Assembly: GCA_010093605.1 (NCBI GenBank)
Contig: MU004200.1
Coordinates: 719,963 to 783,962, forward strand
DNA from: Lophium mytilinum
Taxonomy: Eukaryota; Ascomycota; Dothideomycetes; Mytilinidiales; Mytilinidiaceae
DNA: 64,000 nucleotides
Direction of reading: 5' to 3'
The notes beneath the pieces are model-generated. The model was not told where the DNA came from, searched no databases, and worked only from the letters and a program-made list of their open reading frames with translations. Made by a program: the position numbers and the translations under genes. Shown piece by piece: positions 43,224-55,127 of this stretch. Numbering within the stretch: position 1 is the first letter of the stretch; each line of letters opens with the position of its first letter.

Positions 43224-44675
43224 GTCTCGCGGGGTCCCATGGTCCGTACATCTCGTTCTTGTACTTTTGTAGTCCGATTAGCCACCAGCAGCAGATACCC
43301 ATGACAAGGAATGTTAAAACGCTGCCGAGGACTGCCCCCACAATGGCTGCGACTGCACCCCCGTTCGAGATGATTACCCCCATTCCTCCCGATGCAGCAA
43401 TCACGAGAAAGTAAGTTAGAGTCCGGTGGCCGGCCGAGGAACTGTTCCGAAGTTGGCGCCGGAAAACAGGAAACAGACCAAATACTTCTATTGAGAATAG
43501 CGTGATAGAGAAAACATGTGTGGTAGAGGGTAACCGGGAAGCCATGACGGCTGAAGCCATAACAGCAGCATTGGTAGACAAGGACGCAGGGAACCTGAAG
43601 CACCGATTAGCAAGGTAGAAATAGGAGCATAAAGGGAGAAGTACTGCGCTCCAGTTCCGCCCCCATAGTCAAAGAAGAACACGTTCATGCACATCAGCCA
43701 CGAGCTCATCGCCCAAATGGAATCGCTAGTGGTTGAATCTGTCAGAGACTTCAATATCGGGCTGAGTCCAAGCAATGCGCAGTAGATGAGAAGAGCAGAC
43801 TTGGCCGTTGCTAGACGCTGTTTATTCCGAGATGATAGCGAGGATGCAGGATCGCCGTATGGAGGATACTGGGTCCCTGAGCCAGATTGTCCAGTCGAGG
43901 ATGCCGACACATTCGAAGTAATGGACGTTGCACTCGCACTGTGAGAGTGACCTAGCCGAGGACTGACACTTCCGTTTGGTATCAGCAGGCCTAGCCCTTG
44001 CGGGTCCTTCAACGAGCTGGTCGAGCTTGCGCTGGATGCGTCTTCCACGACCTCCTTTTCAACGAGGGCCTGCACCTTCGCGGCCTCTTCTCGCCCCATC
44101 CAGTAATCCCACAGTATCCAGCCCATCACTGTACTAATACTGCCAGCGCTGACCACTGCCACCGGGGAGACTTCAAATTCTTTGATTGCCACAAAACAGC
44201 ATATAAAGATAATGACCGAAGCAATGTGCTGTATGATAACGGTGGAGTCGGCCATGAGCGACCAGAATTCGTAGGGCTGGAGGCGAGGATTTCGTTGCAA
44301 GTGATCGAGGAACGTCTCTTCGTCGGTGTAGTTATCCGGATCTGAAATTCAATCAGCATTGGTATACTTATACTCCGAGTCTCGTGGCTTACATGGCTGC
44401 TTGAACCACAACAGCTTGTTCCAATGCCTCTTCCTCCGTCTGCTGCCACTCCGACCTCTCTCCTTCTCCCTTTGTCTGCGCGCCTCGGTCATGCCACGTA
44501 CAGAGCTTCCGCTGGAAGCCCCAAGGCCGAGAGGACTGTGCTGGCGCACTCTTCGTGGTGGAGAGGTTGCGAAGAAGGCATCCTCAGGGGCCAGTCGCGA
44601 CGGGTCGGGGGCGCCAGTGCGATTGTGGAGGAGCTGGCGTGAGGCTGCATTCTGCTGGACAGTAGTGGTTGACAT
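43189..44675 (-). CDS. GPI2: GPI-GlcNAc transferase subunit GPI2 (PIG-C)
   Basis: Three exons, 44675-44393, 44341-43645 and 43594-43189, encode 461 residues; the introns are 51 and 50 nt and the phases match. The diagnostic block KLLWFKQPYPDNYTDEETFL spans intron 1. Then follow LQRNPRLQPYEFWSLMADST and VIIQHIASVIIFICCFVAI. Later FFFDYGGGTGAQ joins FPASLSTNAAVMASAVMASR across intron 2. Several C-terminal hydrophobic segments are present. GPI2/PIG-C is an ER membrane subunit of the complex that adds N-acetylglucosamine to phosphatidylinositol, the first step of GPI-anchor synthesis. An Arg-rich stretch precedes the domain. An acidic/Ser-rich insertion of about 90 residues lies between the second and third membrane groups, longer than in yeast. 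Confidence 0.95.
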
Positions 44676-45209
44676 CAGGGCGGCATTGCGCGTCGTTGAG
44701 GCCCTTGTGCAGATGTCGTTGAGGTTGATGCGGGAGCTTCGAGTACAAGGCACGGACCCTTGGAAGTCGCGGACCAACCCAGGTGAAATCTTCGTCGACA
44801 CCCCCAAGAACACCAACGTCGGAAATGAAATGCCGGCGAATGACCGCTATCAATCCAACCGTAGAACAGACGTGTCGGTCTAAAAGAGTTGGGGAAGCTA
44901 TCATTACTGCTAATGTACGTTCGCCGTTGATTAGAATAGTGAGGATATTCAGTACACACAAAACCCGCTTCAGCTAAGTAGTTCGACGGCCCTGAATGTG
45001 GACTCAGTTTATTAAATGCAATATAAAAGGTAGATTGTATTGATTCAATATCCATGTATCCTTCATCTCCTATTTGATGTATCAAAGATCACTATTACAA
45101 TCTTTTCGCGCGTACAAGTCGTTACGGGCTGGTATCAAAACTTAGAGTCATCGAACCCTTTCTTGGGCAAAAAGAGCCAAAGGAAAGCTCCAAATGAGAG
45201 CTCGTTGCT
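44676..45209. other. Intergenic region between carO 3' end and GPI2 start
   Basis: About 530 bp. Both neighbours are on the minus strand, so this holds the carO 3' region and the GPI2 promoter. No further gene visible. Confidence 0.5.
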
Positions 45210-46311
45210 CTACACAGTCTCCCCGTTGGTAGCGCCATTGCTGTGACCATTGGTCCCAAAGGTGAGATTTACACCATTGCCCGCAGCGCCATTGCCTGTA
45301 GCACCATTGCCTGTAGCACCATTGCTCGAGCCACCTTGCGTCCCTCCACGCTTCTCGCGTTGGATGCCGCCATGGACCATCGGATCTTCATCATAATCGC
45401 GAATCCTCAAACCCAAACGAGCGGGGTCAATATTGCGGTGGCCGAAGAGCAAGATCGTGCCAAACACTGGCTTCGCCAAAAAGTCCAGTATACTGTAAAA
45501 GACCGCCTCCGAGTCGGGTGAGATCACATTTCCACCTTCACAGACGCCCCAGGCAATAGGGTACATGATCCAAAGGAAAGTGGTGAGTGAGCCGGTCATC
45601 AGGAAAACACGCCCGATGTCAGATCCCAGGGCCGACGCGTGTTTGCGTGCTTCGAAGCCGAGGACGTAGACGATGTATACAAGGGCGGCACAACCTGTCA
45701 AGTATTAGTTCTGGAAAGGCCAGGCATTCAAGGACTGGGAGAGCTACCCATTACAAAATATCCCCACTTGTAGTCTGATCGCACCAAGGCGCCGACAAGT
45801 CCAGTGACGATCATCACTTCGTCAACCAGGATAACCCAAAGTACGCTCGGCCACGGCATGCCGGCAGTCAAGAGCAGATCCATCAAGAGTAGCGGCGTGG
45901 TAATGAACCAATCGATGTACCGGACATAGAAAATTTCGCGGTAGTTTCCGCGTACGACAGAATCGCTGCGATGATATTCTACCTCGATCGGGGTCCAACC
46001 TAAATTGCTGCCCATTGAGAAGTACGCGATGGTTGCAACCATGGTGACGCCAGAAGTAATGTAGTGGAAAATGCGATGCTGGCGCGGCTTGGTGAGCGCG
46101 AGGCACATGAACACGATTGTTGCCGTGCCCATCGCGGCACAGATGGCGAAGTACAGATCGGAGCCATGAGTTGTGATGGCTATATCTGCGGTTCCGCCAT
46201 TTACGGTATTACCTACACTATTGTCAGTTGGGAGTTTTATCTATTGAGAAAGGTGAGGTTACCGTTGGTATTGATAGCACCGTTGCCTGCTCTTTTATCG
46301 AGGGCTGACAT
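45210..46311 (-). CDS. carO: Microbial (type I) rhodopsin, predicted light-driven proton pump (CarO-type)
   Basis: Three exons, 46311-46263, 46212-45748 and 45694-45210, encode 332 residues with consistent phases. Seven membrane helices are visible. The retinal-binding lysine is in LDFLAKPVFG (Lys246), with the counter-ion Asp242 four residues earlier. The helix-C motif RYIDWFITTPLLLMDLLL gives Asp117, Thr121 and Asp128, matching Asp85, Thr89 and Asp96 of bacteriorhodopsin. Both proton acceptor and donor are kept, so outward proton pumping is predicted rather than pure sensing. The C-terminal tail has a repeated NGATG motif. It sits beside carB, carRA and carX, whose products make retinal. 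This matches the CarO arrangement known in Fusarium, where the pump is light-induced; light control here is inference. Confidence 0.96.
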
Positions 46312-47602
46312 ATTTGCTCAAGGGATCCAATCTTGTGGTTCTGAAGCTCGAGTACGAAATCTCTTTCTCTTCAATGTTTGAAAACACAAGGAAAGCCATG
46401 ACCCGGCTGCCACCACACCTATATCGAGACCGCATCAGAGCTCCTATGACGACAGGAACCCCATCACGCGGCACTATATCCAGATGCCATCATGATTCAT
46501 ATCCTATGGCAATTACCGCGTTCATCACGTTTACAGCACACGTGTAATGTTCGGATCTCTGCGGGTTTCCCCTCCCATATCATGCTCGGGGTAGGCCGGA
46601 CCTATCACCACATCAACACCACTCCAAACGGGCCTTTCCTTGTGCCACCATGCCAAATAGACTTTGATATTCTCGCCTTGCATGATGCCCGCGGACGAAA
46701 CCATTTCGCTAGCGCTACGCTTTGTTGGCCAGCACCGAACAGCCTCGTTTACGGCCGCCGTGCTAACGAAAAGTCCATGACGCCAACATCACCTCCTTGT
46801 TTCAAACACCTCTGCAGGATCCACTGAACTAACACTCCGAAGTTGCCGTTGAACCGGCTAGTAATGCTTGTCGATAGCATAAGCTTTCCAACTCCGTGAC
46901 GCCTTAACCTTGTTTTGATGACTGGTGACCGGGGTTGGTAACGTTGATCACGGCTATCTCACGCGCACTGCCTCGCATACTTGAAGCTCCTCGGAAGACC
47001 TGACGATACTACAGAGTCTTGAGTCGAGATACGAAGTTTGGGATCTGCTACTTTGCTAGTACATGGATATATATGCTGCTACTATGTGATTCGTACAGAG
47101 ATATGTAATGGCGATAAGAAACCTGATGCATCGAAGATCAACGTCGCGATAGAGAGACGCGTACTATACTAAGCTTAGAGCAAAAAAAAAACTTGTTTCT
47201 GTTCTGTTATTACTATCTGGAACAATCGGGGAAGCTTGGTGTTGTGGCTGTCAGCCCGGAAAAGTCGCCGTCATCTTGGAGTCCAGCTACAGCGTGCACG
47301 TCTTCTCTTTCCGTCATAAATCCTGATATCACGTGTGTGTGGTATCCCAGTGCCCTATGGCAGAATACTCCTTCGCAGAACTCAATGCTTTGTGGAATTA
47401 CTTCATTTAGTCTTCGTTGCAGCGCTCCAGACTAGGTTCAGACCCTTAAGTCCTTTATCCAGATCGCCGGCTAGCAACCGTGGAATTGTAGCAAGAGGTA
47501 AGAAATGAAATGTTTAGAAAGAGAGAGTGACTGAGCGTTGAACGCAGTGGTTTAGATCATCCTGCGTTGATAAGATGAAGCCCATTTCAACCCATTCTTG
47601 AC
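46312..47602. promoter_or_regulatory. Region upstream of carO and downstream of carB
   Basis: About 1.3 kb. Both neighbours are on the minus strand. It should hold the carO promoter and the carB 3' end. Open frames within show no domain. No clear motif that I would assign. Confidence 0.45.
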
Positions 47603-49463
47603 TCATCTCTTGCCGCCTTCCCGACCAACCGCATCTCCCACTCCTAAGTAATTCCAGATAGTCCACCGCTCTCCTCCTAGAAGCCCCGCAAGCAGCCCAA
47701 CCAAGAAAGCAAATACCGTGAACTGGTACCAACTAACTAGCGGCCCCGTCATCACTCTATCAATCTCCCGTCCTGTCTTCTTGGTCTCAAACTCGCCTGT
47801 CTTCCACGGCACCGCCATCTCATGATCCTCCAAAACCTGCCCCGCAACAATCTTACTGCCGGCAAGCACAATCGGCACACCAGTCCCGGGATGGGTACTT
47901 GCGCCCACAAAGTACAAACCCTTGATCTTCCGATGCTTCGTCCCAGGCCTGAAGCTCAGCACATTGAAGAACGAATGCGAGAGTCCTAGAATCGCGCCTT
48001 TATCGAGGTTAAAGGTAGACAGCCAGGTAGTTGGCGTATTGACGCTTTCGTGGATGATCAGCGGGGCGAGATCGACGCCTGTGCGCGCCTGAATGGTGCC
48101 AATGACTGCTTCTCTGGCGGTTGCGAGCATAGTGGGCCAGTCCTGCGTGTTGCTTCCGTGCGAGGAGCTACCTTTGTGCTCGGTGGAGGTTGAGGAGATG
48201 AGATGGCCGACCGGAACGAGCACGACGACGGCGTCACGGCCGGTGGGGGCAGCGGTGGGGTCGATACGAGAAGGGACGTTGACGTAGAAAGAGGGGTGCG
48301 TGGGGATCAGATGTTCCTTGAAGATGGAGTCGAAGCTCGTGCGATAGGCGTCGGCGAGGAAGATGTTGTGGGCTGTAAGTGCAGGGACCTGGGTGGAGAG
48401 AGACCAGTAGAAAGAAATACTGCTACAGGAGGCTTTGCGAGTGGAGAGAGAAGCTGATTCAGATGTGCAATGGAGGAGGTTGTTGTAGGCGTAGACAAGG
48501 TCAGCGTTGCAAATTACGATGTCGGCTGTGAGGGTTGAGCCGTCGAGGAGGACAACGCCGGTGGCAGTGCGGCCATCGGGAGAAAGGCGGATGCGCGATA
48601 TGGGGGTTGAAAGGAGGTATTCAACCCCTAGCTTTTTGCCAATATTTACGAGGCCCTCGACGACCTGTATCGTGTTAGTGATGTTGAAGATGCTGTTTCG
48701 GTGGTTCAGTGGCACCTTGTGAAATCCACCAATAGGATACCATATGCCTTCAGCGAGCTCCGTGTACTGCAGAAGACTATATGTCCCAGGGGCATCGAAT
48801 GGACTCATCCCCATATACATGCTTCCGAACGTGAATACTCGTCTAAGTCTCTCGGTCCAGAAATACTTCGACGCTCGGGAATAGATGCTCTCAAACGGAT
48901 GCAATGCTAGCAGATGTCTAAGAAAGCTCGGCCTCGCCATAGACATTAGGCCCGTGAAGTTCTTTCTTAACACGTGTGTGACGCTGAGCTCATAGTGGCG
49001 ATGCGATTCTTGGAGGAAGCCTAGGTATCGGTCGAACCCATCTTTGCCCTCCCACTTTTCAATCTCAGTTTTCATGCGAGAGATGTCAGTGCTAAGTTCG
49101 AACGATTCGCCATCGCCGAACCAAATGTTGTAATTCGGTTCGCATTTGAGAAGCTTGATCCCTTCGGCTTCCATAGTTGTGTCAAGGTCGCGAAAAGCCT
49201 CTTCGAAAAGATGAGGAAGAAGTAGAAGCGACGGGCCTTGATCGAATCGCTAGATGCAGAATGTGAGACCTGGAAAATAGATTAGAAGTCTTGAGACTCA
49301 CATATTCATCCCGATTAATTAACGAACATCGTCCACCTGTGAAGTTGTTCTTCTCCACGACGGTTACTCTGAACCCAGCCTTTGCAAGCCGTGCCGCTGT
49401 TGCAACTCCTCCAATACCAGCCCCAACGACGATCACGGTCCTCGACCCCTTCTTGGTGGCCAT
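47603..49463 (-). CDS. carB: Phytoene desaturase (CrtI-type), CarB/AL-1
   Basis: Three exons, 49463-49302, 49249-48716 and 48664-47603, encode 585 residues. The FAD-binding N-terminus has VVGAGIGGVATAARLAKAGF (Gly14-x-Gly16-x-x-Gly19). It continues GGRCSLINRDEY and, after intron 1, RFDQGPSLLLLPHLFEEAF. The C-terminal CrtI signature GLYFVGASTHPGTGVPIVLA is intact and is followed by a hydrophobic tail anchor (FTVFAFLVGLLAGLLGG). The enzyme introduces the double bonds converting phytoene to lycopene or related carotenes. The second intron (48715-48665, 51 nt, CACTAAC branch) is a multiple of three with no stop, so the open frame runs through it. Removing it restores GGFHK-VVEGLVNIGKKLG as in homologues. 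The gene lies next to carRA on the same strand. Confidence 0.95.
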
Positions 49464-49686
49464 AGTCTATTTGAGCGTTGAGAGTGTACATTTTGTCGTT
49501 GTGTTGCTGCGAAGTCATGACGTGGGAGGTCCACAAAGCTCGAGGTTGCCTCGGTTCAACTTGCACATTTTGTCCATAGAGATTGATTATTATGCACCGT
49601 ACATGCAGTGTCATGAGCAACTCATGAGTGGCAATCGCTAATGAGTCTTCGAGTTCATTGTGATATCACTAGCAAGGTATTAAGTA

Positions 49687-51688
49687 TCAACCTCTCAAAG
49701 CTCGCCACGCCACTTTAATCCTCCTCAGCGTCGGCACAGTAGCTTTGCCAGCCTTCACTGTGTAGTGCTCCTCTCTCAAAACGCGGCCGATTTCCATGTA
49801 GCTCTCTACAGCCACTCTCATTGGCCCCCGTGTTTCTTGGGGTAACTTTTCGATAGCTCCCCGTGCTTCCTCATAGATCCTGAATGCTCTATCCAATAGC
49901 CGGGATCGAAGACGCTTGATCCCAAGGCTGTCAGGATCCTGAAGAACGTCCCGAGCGGTTAAGCCTTCCTCCTTAAGCCATTCTTGGGGCAGATAGACCC
50001 GGTTCATTCGTGCATCAACAGCAATGTCTCGCGCAATATTCACGTACTGCAAAGCAACACCCGTCCGGGCTCCTGCGCTAAGGATTTCAGTTCGCTCAAC
50101 TTCGTCAAGGCCGGTCTTGAAGTGATAGAAGACCAGCTGCAAGCACAGCATCGCCACCGTGCCAGCAACGCGACGGGCGTATGTCTCGAGGTCTCGTTCT
50201 GTTATTATTGGCCAATGCACGCTCTGTTCGCATGGAGGGGGATCTGCAAACTCCAAATCTTGTTTGAAGCCAAGGAGCATATCCTCAAAATGTTTCTTGG
50301 CCAGGAAACGGAGTGGTAATTGGGAAATTGCCTGGTTACCGTCAGACAAATTGGGGATCGGGGCGCAAAAGTGTTCGCGGAATGATCGTACTACAGATGA
50401 TGGGTAACGATGCCGATATTCTTCCCTAAGGAGGTCTTCCAGGTCGCGAATGGAAGCGTGTGCTTGCTTTGGTGTTGCAGCATCGTCGACCATGTCATCA
50501 GCAACTCGACACCAGGAGTATCTAGGGTTGTAAGTCATAGCACTACGACAGGTGATCAGGCCGGCTTACAGCAGTAGTAGATCTACGCGTAACTTACCAC
50601 TGAATGTGGAGCTAGCCAAATAGAAGCTGCGGCTCTTCCGCTTTAGCCTGTTCGCCGCGTCTTGTATACACAATAATCGTTTCTCATCGTAGTCAGTTGC
50701 GGAGAGCAGCAGGGCTTTCACCAAGAGTATTGGCGACGGTAAGGAAGGTACGTTCCGAAACGTATCTGGAAAGCTTTCCAGGACAGCAACCGCATTATCA
50801 AAGGCCAGAAGACCGAAAACGACTAGCGTGTTGGTGATGAGAAAAAAGACCGCTTCTCTTGTCAATGTTAGTGGCCTAGGTCATCGCGGTAGAGAAAACA
50901 ACCTACTCAATTTCAAGGCCGTCCCACAAGTGGACACCCAGCTTTGTTCCAGACGCTATAACCCAGGTGCCCCGTTGCAGGGCCAGAGTATCCACGTGCC
51001 AAAGGTACAGCGTTGGTATCAGGATGGGAAGGGCGGTATTGATTAATGGTAGGCCAAGGATGAATTGGTATGCTAAACTCCAGAGAAGCAGCAAGAACGG
51101 TGCAGCCCAGAGCGCTATCAAGCCCATGTATGATGCCCTTCCATTATCTCTAATCATGCCAATGCTCGCGATGATCGCGCCTGCAAAGAACAACTGTCCC
51201 GCGATCCTACATAGCCGCCATGACGTGTTGTTTGAGACCCGTCGACGCTTCAGTTTTGGCTCTGCTCGCAAATACGGTAGTTGGAATGTAGCTTTGCTAA
51301 GCATGAGGTAGAGGATCGAGGTTGTGTAGGTCTGGATGACGAAGAAGAAGAGCTCTTCTGCGGGAATATCAAATAGCGTAGGCCCAATTATCACGTTCGA
51401 GGGGTATGTCCATATGCAATTACGGATTAAGTACGAGTCCCACGGAACGGTAGCAAGTACAGCAATCTATCGTAGTGAGCGCGTTGTTTTAGCATCTAAG
51501 CAGAGGTTCTCACTGTAACTAGGAACCCAATCTTGTAGAGGTCGAGTTTGGAAATAAGTGGTTGATAGAGCAGCGTGAGAAGTACTGCTGGTGGTATTGT
51601 GTACAACACGTGTCTGACGCGATGTAAGCGTAGTACTAAAGAACGAGGTAGGTGTAACAGCGTACACCATAGCATATTCGATCCCCAT
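49687..51688 (-). CDS. carRA: Bifunctional lycopene cyclase / phytoene synthase, CarRA/AL-2
   Basis: Five exons, 51688-51666, 51613-51514, 51466-50907, 50857-50570 and 50521-49687, encode 601 residues; exon 1 has only 23 nt. The N-terminal 240 residues are the membrane-bound cyclase (YTIPPAVLLTLLY, TVPWDSYLIRNCIWTYPSNV, IIGPTLFDIPAEELFFFVIQ). The C-terminal part is phytoene synthase. It has Asp-rich motifs in WCRVADDMVDD (residues 327-337) and NIARDIAVDARMNRVYLPQE (Asp489, Asp493). These condense two geranylgeranyl diphosphates to phytoene; the cyclase domain closes lycopene ends to beta-carotene. This fusion is unique to fungi. Intron 4's 3' site gives LLLLYSWCRVADD, as in relatives. It is divergent from carX across 545 bp. 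Confidence 0.96.
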
Positions 51689-52233
51689 TGCACTCTTCTG
51701 GGCCGTACTCAGCCTATAGAATATGCGAAGAACGCGACTTGACAAGCGGGGAACGCTCTCAACGGTCGAACAGCGGTCGGGACGAATTGGAGGATATGAG
51801 TAGGACAAAAGTCACGATAGGTAGCGTCATGGTGCCGAAGTGACAGCTGCAGCTCATGTGGGCCTTTCGTGGTGAGTAGTGGGAAGTGGTAGCGGCGTCT
51901 GAGCTTTAGCTGCGAGGGGCGCGAAGCCGCACTATCCCCGCCGGGTTCCTGACCAAAGTGACGGTTGGTGAAGTCATCGATCTCAGACCATGGCATTGTT
52001 CATGGGCCCCATGCTTTTCCTCGGACTAGAATGGCGCTTTTGACACAGAGTTAACCTTTGCCATGCCGGAGTCGTCGGCTGACTTCCATAACGCTTTTCC
52101 ATGCCGTCATGGAGCTATCCGAGGCACAGCTTAGCATCTAGGTAGGATGCTTTCTTCTAAACTTTTTTGTACCCAGCTTTGCTCGTAATAGCTATTGACA
52201 TTGAGAATGCGCCCGTGTCGCTGAACACCCAGA
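51689..52233. promoter_or_regulatory. Bidirectional promoter carRA / carX
   Basis: A 545-bp divergent segment between the starts of the synthase/cyclase gene and the cleavage-oxygenase gene. Co-expression through shared upstream elements is likely. In related fungi these genes are light-induced via white-collar factors. I cannot point to a specific verified binding site. Confidence 0.55.
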
Positions 52234-54370
52234 ATGTCCTTGGATGGAACCAGAGGAAGTCGAGAAAAGCATCCGTATGTATTTCTTCCTCGCAGAAAAT
52301 GGGTATCCTCTGATCATCGGTAGATACCTCTCTGGAAATTTCGCCCCCATCCAGGAGACTTGGTCTGAAACACCGTGTAGCTATGTAGGGACTATTCCAG
52401 AAGCTTTGTTTGGCGGGGAATACATCAGAAATGGAGGAAACCCCGTCTCTAATAATGATCTCGGACGAGATGCACATTGGTTTGATGGCGACGGAATGCT
52501 CGCAGGAGTCATCTTCAAGAAGAACGAGAAACACGGATCTATCACACCTCAATTCGTCAATCAATACATCTTGACAGACGTCTACTTATCCACCGTGGCC
52601 CACCCAAGTCTCAAAACACCAATTCTGCCAAGTATCACCACGTTGGTCAACCCCATATCTACCCTCGTGTATATAATCTTTCGAATATTTCGGGCTGTTT
52701 TCTTAGTGTTTATATCCCATCTTCCGGGGTCACAGATTGCGATTAAAAAAATAAGCGTCGCGAATACCAGCATAATATACCACGATGGACGCGCATTGGC
52801 AACCTGCGAAAGCGGACCACCTATACGAATCCAGCTCCCTGGATTGGAGACCGTCGGCTGGTACGATGGTCTTCATGCGCAAGGAGAACCCAGAGCCGCG
52901 AAGGGTCCAAAGAGTGGAGGCGACCCAGCGCCGTTTGGGGGCTCAGGGATGCTCAGTTTCTTGAGAGAGTTCACGACGGGGCATCCCAAAGTCGACCCTG
53001 ACACCGGAGAGATGATACTTTTCCACTGCACCTTTATTCCACCATATGTGCACTACTCCATCATCCCATCTACCCGCAACCCCAGCGTCGACATCTATCC
53101 TCATCATAGACTCCTTAACTCTCCGGTTCCTGGCATGTCTGGAGCGAAGATGATGCACGACTTCGGAGTATCCAGGACACACACGATCATAATGGACCTT
53201 CCACTGTCACTAGACCCTTTCAGCCTACTCAAAAACCAACCCGTCGTGTCCTATGACCCTTCGAAGCCAGCCCGATTTGCCATATTCCCAAGACAGGACA
53301 CTTCTAAGACTCGCTGGTTCGAGACTTCAGCTTGCTGCATCTTTCACACCGCAAATGCCTGGGACACGGTTGATGCGAAGGGAGATGTCACCGCAGTGAA
53401 CCTTCTCGCATGCCGTCTCACATCTGCCTCCCTCGTTTTCAGCGCTGGGAACATCGCGGCACCTCAGATCGTGAACTCCACCTACAGAGAAGAGCGCAAG
53501 CCAATTTCTTTTTTCGCGCCATACGACTATGATGAAGCCCTTACCAACCTTCCTATCTCTGATACCGCGGACCGAGACCTTGAAGGCGAACGGCAGCCAC
53601 TTCTGGGTAAAACTTCGTCGAACTGCCGTACAGTCCCCGACCTCGACGACGAGGAACAATGCCGCCTTTACTACTACTCCTTCTCTCTCACTACCCCAGT
53701 TTCAACGATCACGAGACAATACGCTCTCTCTGCTATACCTTTCGAATTTCCGACGCTGAATCCAGCCCGAGAAATGGGGGATGCTCGATTCATCTACGGT
53801 TGCAGCACTAGCACTTCGTCGTTTGGCGCGGCGCTTGGCCGAGCTACGAAGATTGATGTACTAGTGAAGATGGATGTTCATGCCTTGATTAGCGAAGGCG
53901 AAAAGAGGCCGCCGCGCAGCGTCACGGGGTGTGTAGACAATCGAACGATCAAAGAAATAGTCGAGAGTGGGAATTTGAACGACGCTATCAAATGCTTCAA
54001 GATGCCCGAGGACTGGTACGCTCAAGAAGCCCGATTCGTCCCTCGCAACGCTGGGTCGTTAGACTGCGAGGAAGATGATGGATTCCTGCTCTTCTACGCT
54101 TTTGATGAGGGCCAATTGGACAAAGAAGGAGAGTGTGCATCGAAAGCGGCCTCGGAACTTTGGATCATGGATGCGAGTGACTTCCGTAGCGTTTTGGCCA
54201 AGGTGAAGCTGCCGCAGCGGGTCCCGTATGGTTTACATGGAAAATGGTTTTCGGAGGAGATGATACGGAGCCAGAGAGAGGTCGAAGAGGTTCGAAGGGT
54301 GCCGGATAAGAGTGACGGGAAGGGGTTTTGGGGGACGTTTAACCGGATGATGGTGAAGGCGGGCTGGTGA
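52234..54370 (+). CDS. carX: Carotenoid cleavage oxygenase, CarX-type (retinal-forming)
   Basis: Two exons, 52234-52274 and 52324-54370, encode 695 residues. The true N-terminus is MSLDGTRGSREKHPYLSGNF. The 49-nt intron 52275-52323 (GTATGT...TAG) shifts from frame 1 to frame 2 and restores HPYLSGNFAPI, which opens this family. A frame-2 ATG at 52244 gives a longer open frame that reads the intron as protein and is wrong. The four iron-binding histidines are in GHPKVDP (His234), MMHDFGVS (His292), CIFHTANAWD (His355) and YGLHGKWF (His652). Fungal CarX cleaves beta-carotene symmetrically to retinal; position in the cluster next to a retinal-binding opsin supports this. A hydrophobic patch (IIFRIFRAVFLVFI) probably anchors it to membranes. 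Alternative: a torulene-cleaving CarT-like enzyme. Confidence 0.94.
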
Positions 54371-55127
54371 AGTGTTGCAATCCAAGCATTTATGTACATA
54401 TATACCCTTACGCTTATATATACATTGTGGTCTAGAAATAAAGGTCTAGTTGTGGACCTAGTCGTACCACAGCTTTGGCTGAGCGGTCTTTTGTAAATAC
54501 AAAGGTACGCGCGCCCTTCGCACCCACTCAGAACGTTATGAATTCTCAATCGTACCTCTTCCATACGCTTCATGATTAGAGGTCTGCTAATAGCCCAATG
54601 TAGCCGCTTATATGTCTAACGTGTATTTCCTAGAGTAGTAAATAATGCGTCGGCTAGGATATCCACTGTGTCTTGATCAATTGGCTATTCACCACTGCTC
54701 GAAGTAGCGCTAGCCGTCCGAACATAGGAATATCGGATCATTGTTGCTGATCACGCCATGATCCTATTAGGCAGGAGGGGCGATGGCTGCCAAGGGATGG
54801 TTGCCTGCATCCGAGTTCGCCATTCACCTTGGTGACTCCGTCAACAGTACCCAACATACATGCGCTGGCTAGACACACCTCCATTATCACGCTCTTGTAC
54901 GTCCTGGCCGGCGAGGCTGAGCTTCGAACCGGATCACTCTATTATTCTAATCCAACAATCCTTCCTGTGCCCTGTTTTCCATTAGCATATTGGGCGTCCA
55001 ACAATCCTTCCTGTGCCCTGTTTTCCATTAGCATATTGGGCGTTCTCAGAACAAGACGGCGACGCGGCTCGCTACGACAGCGGCTCCGGCTTGGATCCAA
55101 ACCAGTCAACGTGCTTGAGTTTCCAAG
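54371..55127. promoter_or_regulatory. Intergenic region carX / ABC transporter, with tandem duplication
   Basis: A 757-bp segment holding the carX 3' end and the transporter promoter. It contains an exact 46-bp direct duplication at 54951-55042. No gene is supported within it. Confidence 0.55.
54951..55042. repeat. 46-bp perfect tandem duplication upstream of the ABC transporter
   Basis: Two adjoining identical copies of a unit that begins TCCAACAATCCTTCCTGTGC and ends TAGCATATTGGGCG. The second copy ends about 85 bp before the transporter ATG at 55128. Recent origin is implied by identity of the copies. Confidence 0.92.

Noticed and set aside
52244-52323. ATG at 52244 as the carX start, giving a 708-residue protein
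   Set aside because: Its N-terminal 27 residues come from an intron with perfect GTATGT...TAG ends; the spliced alternative from 52234 restores the conserved HPYLSGNFAPI.
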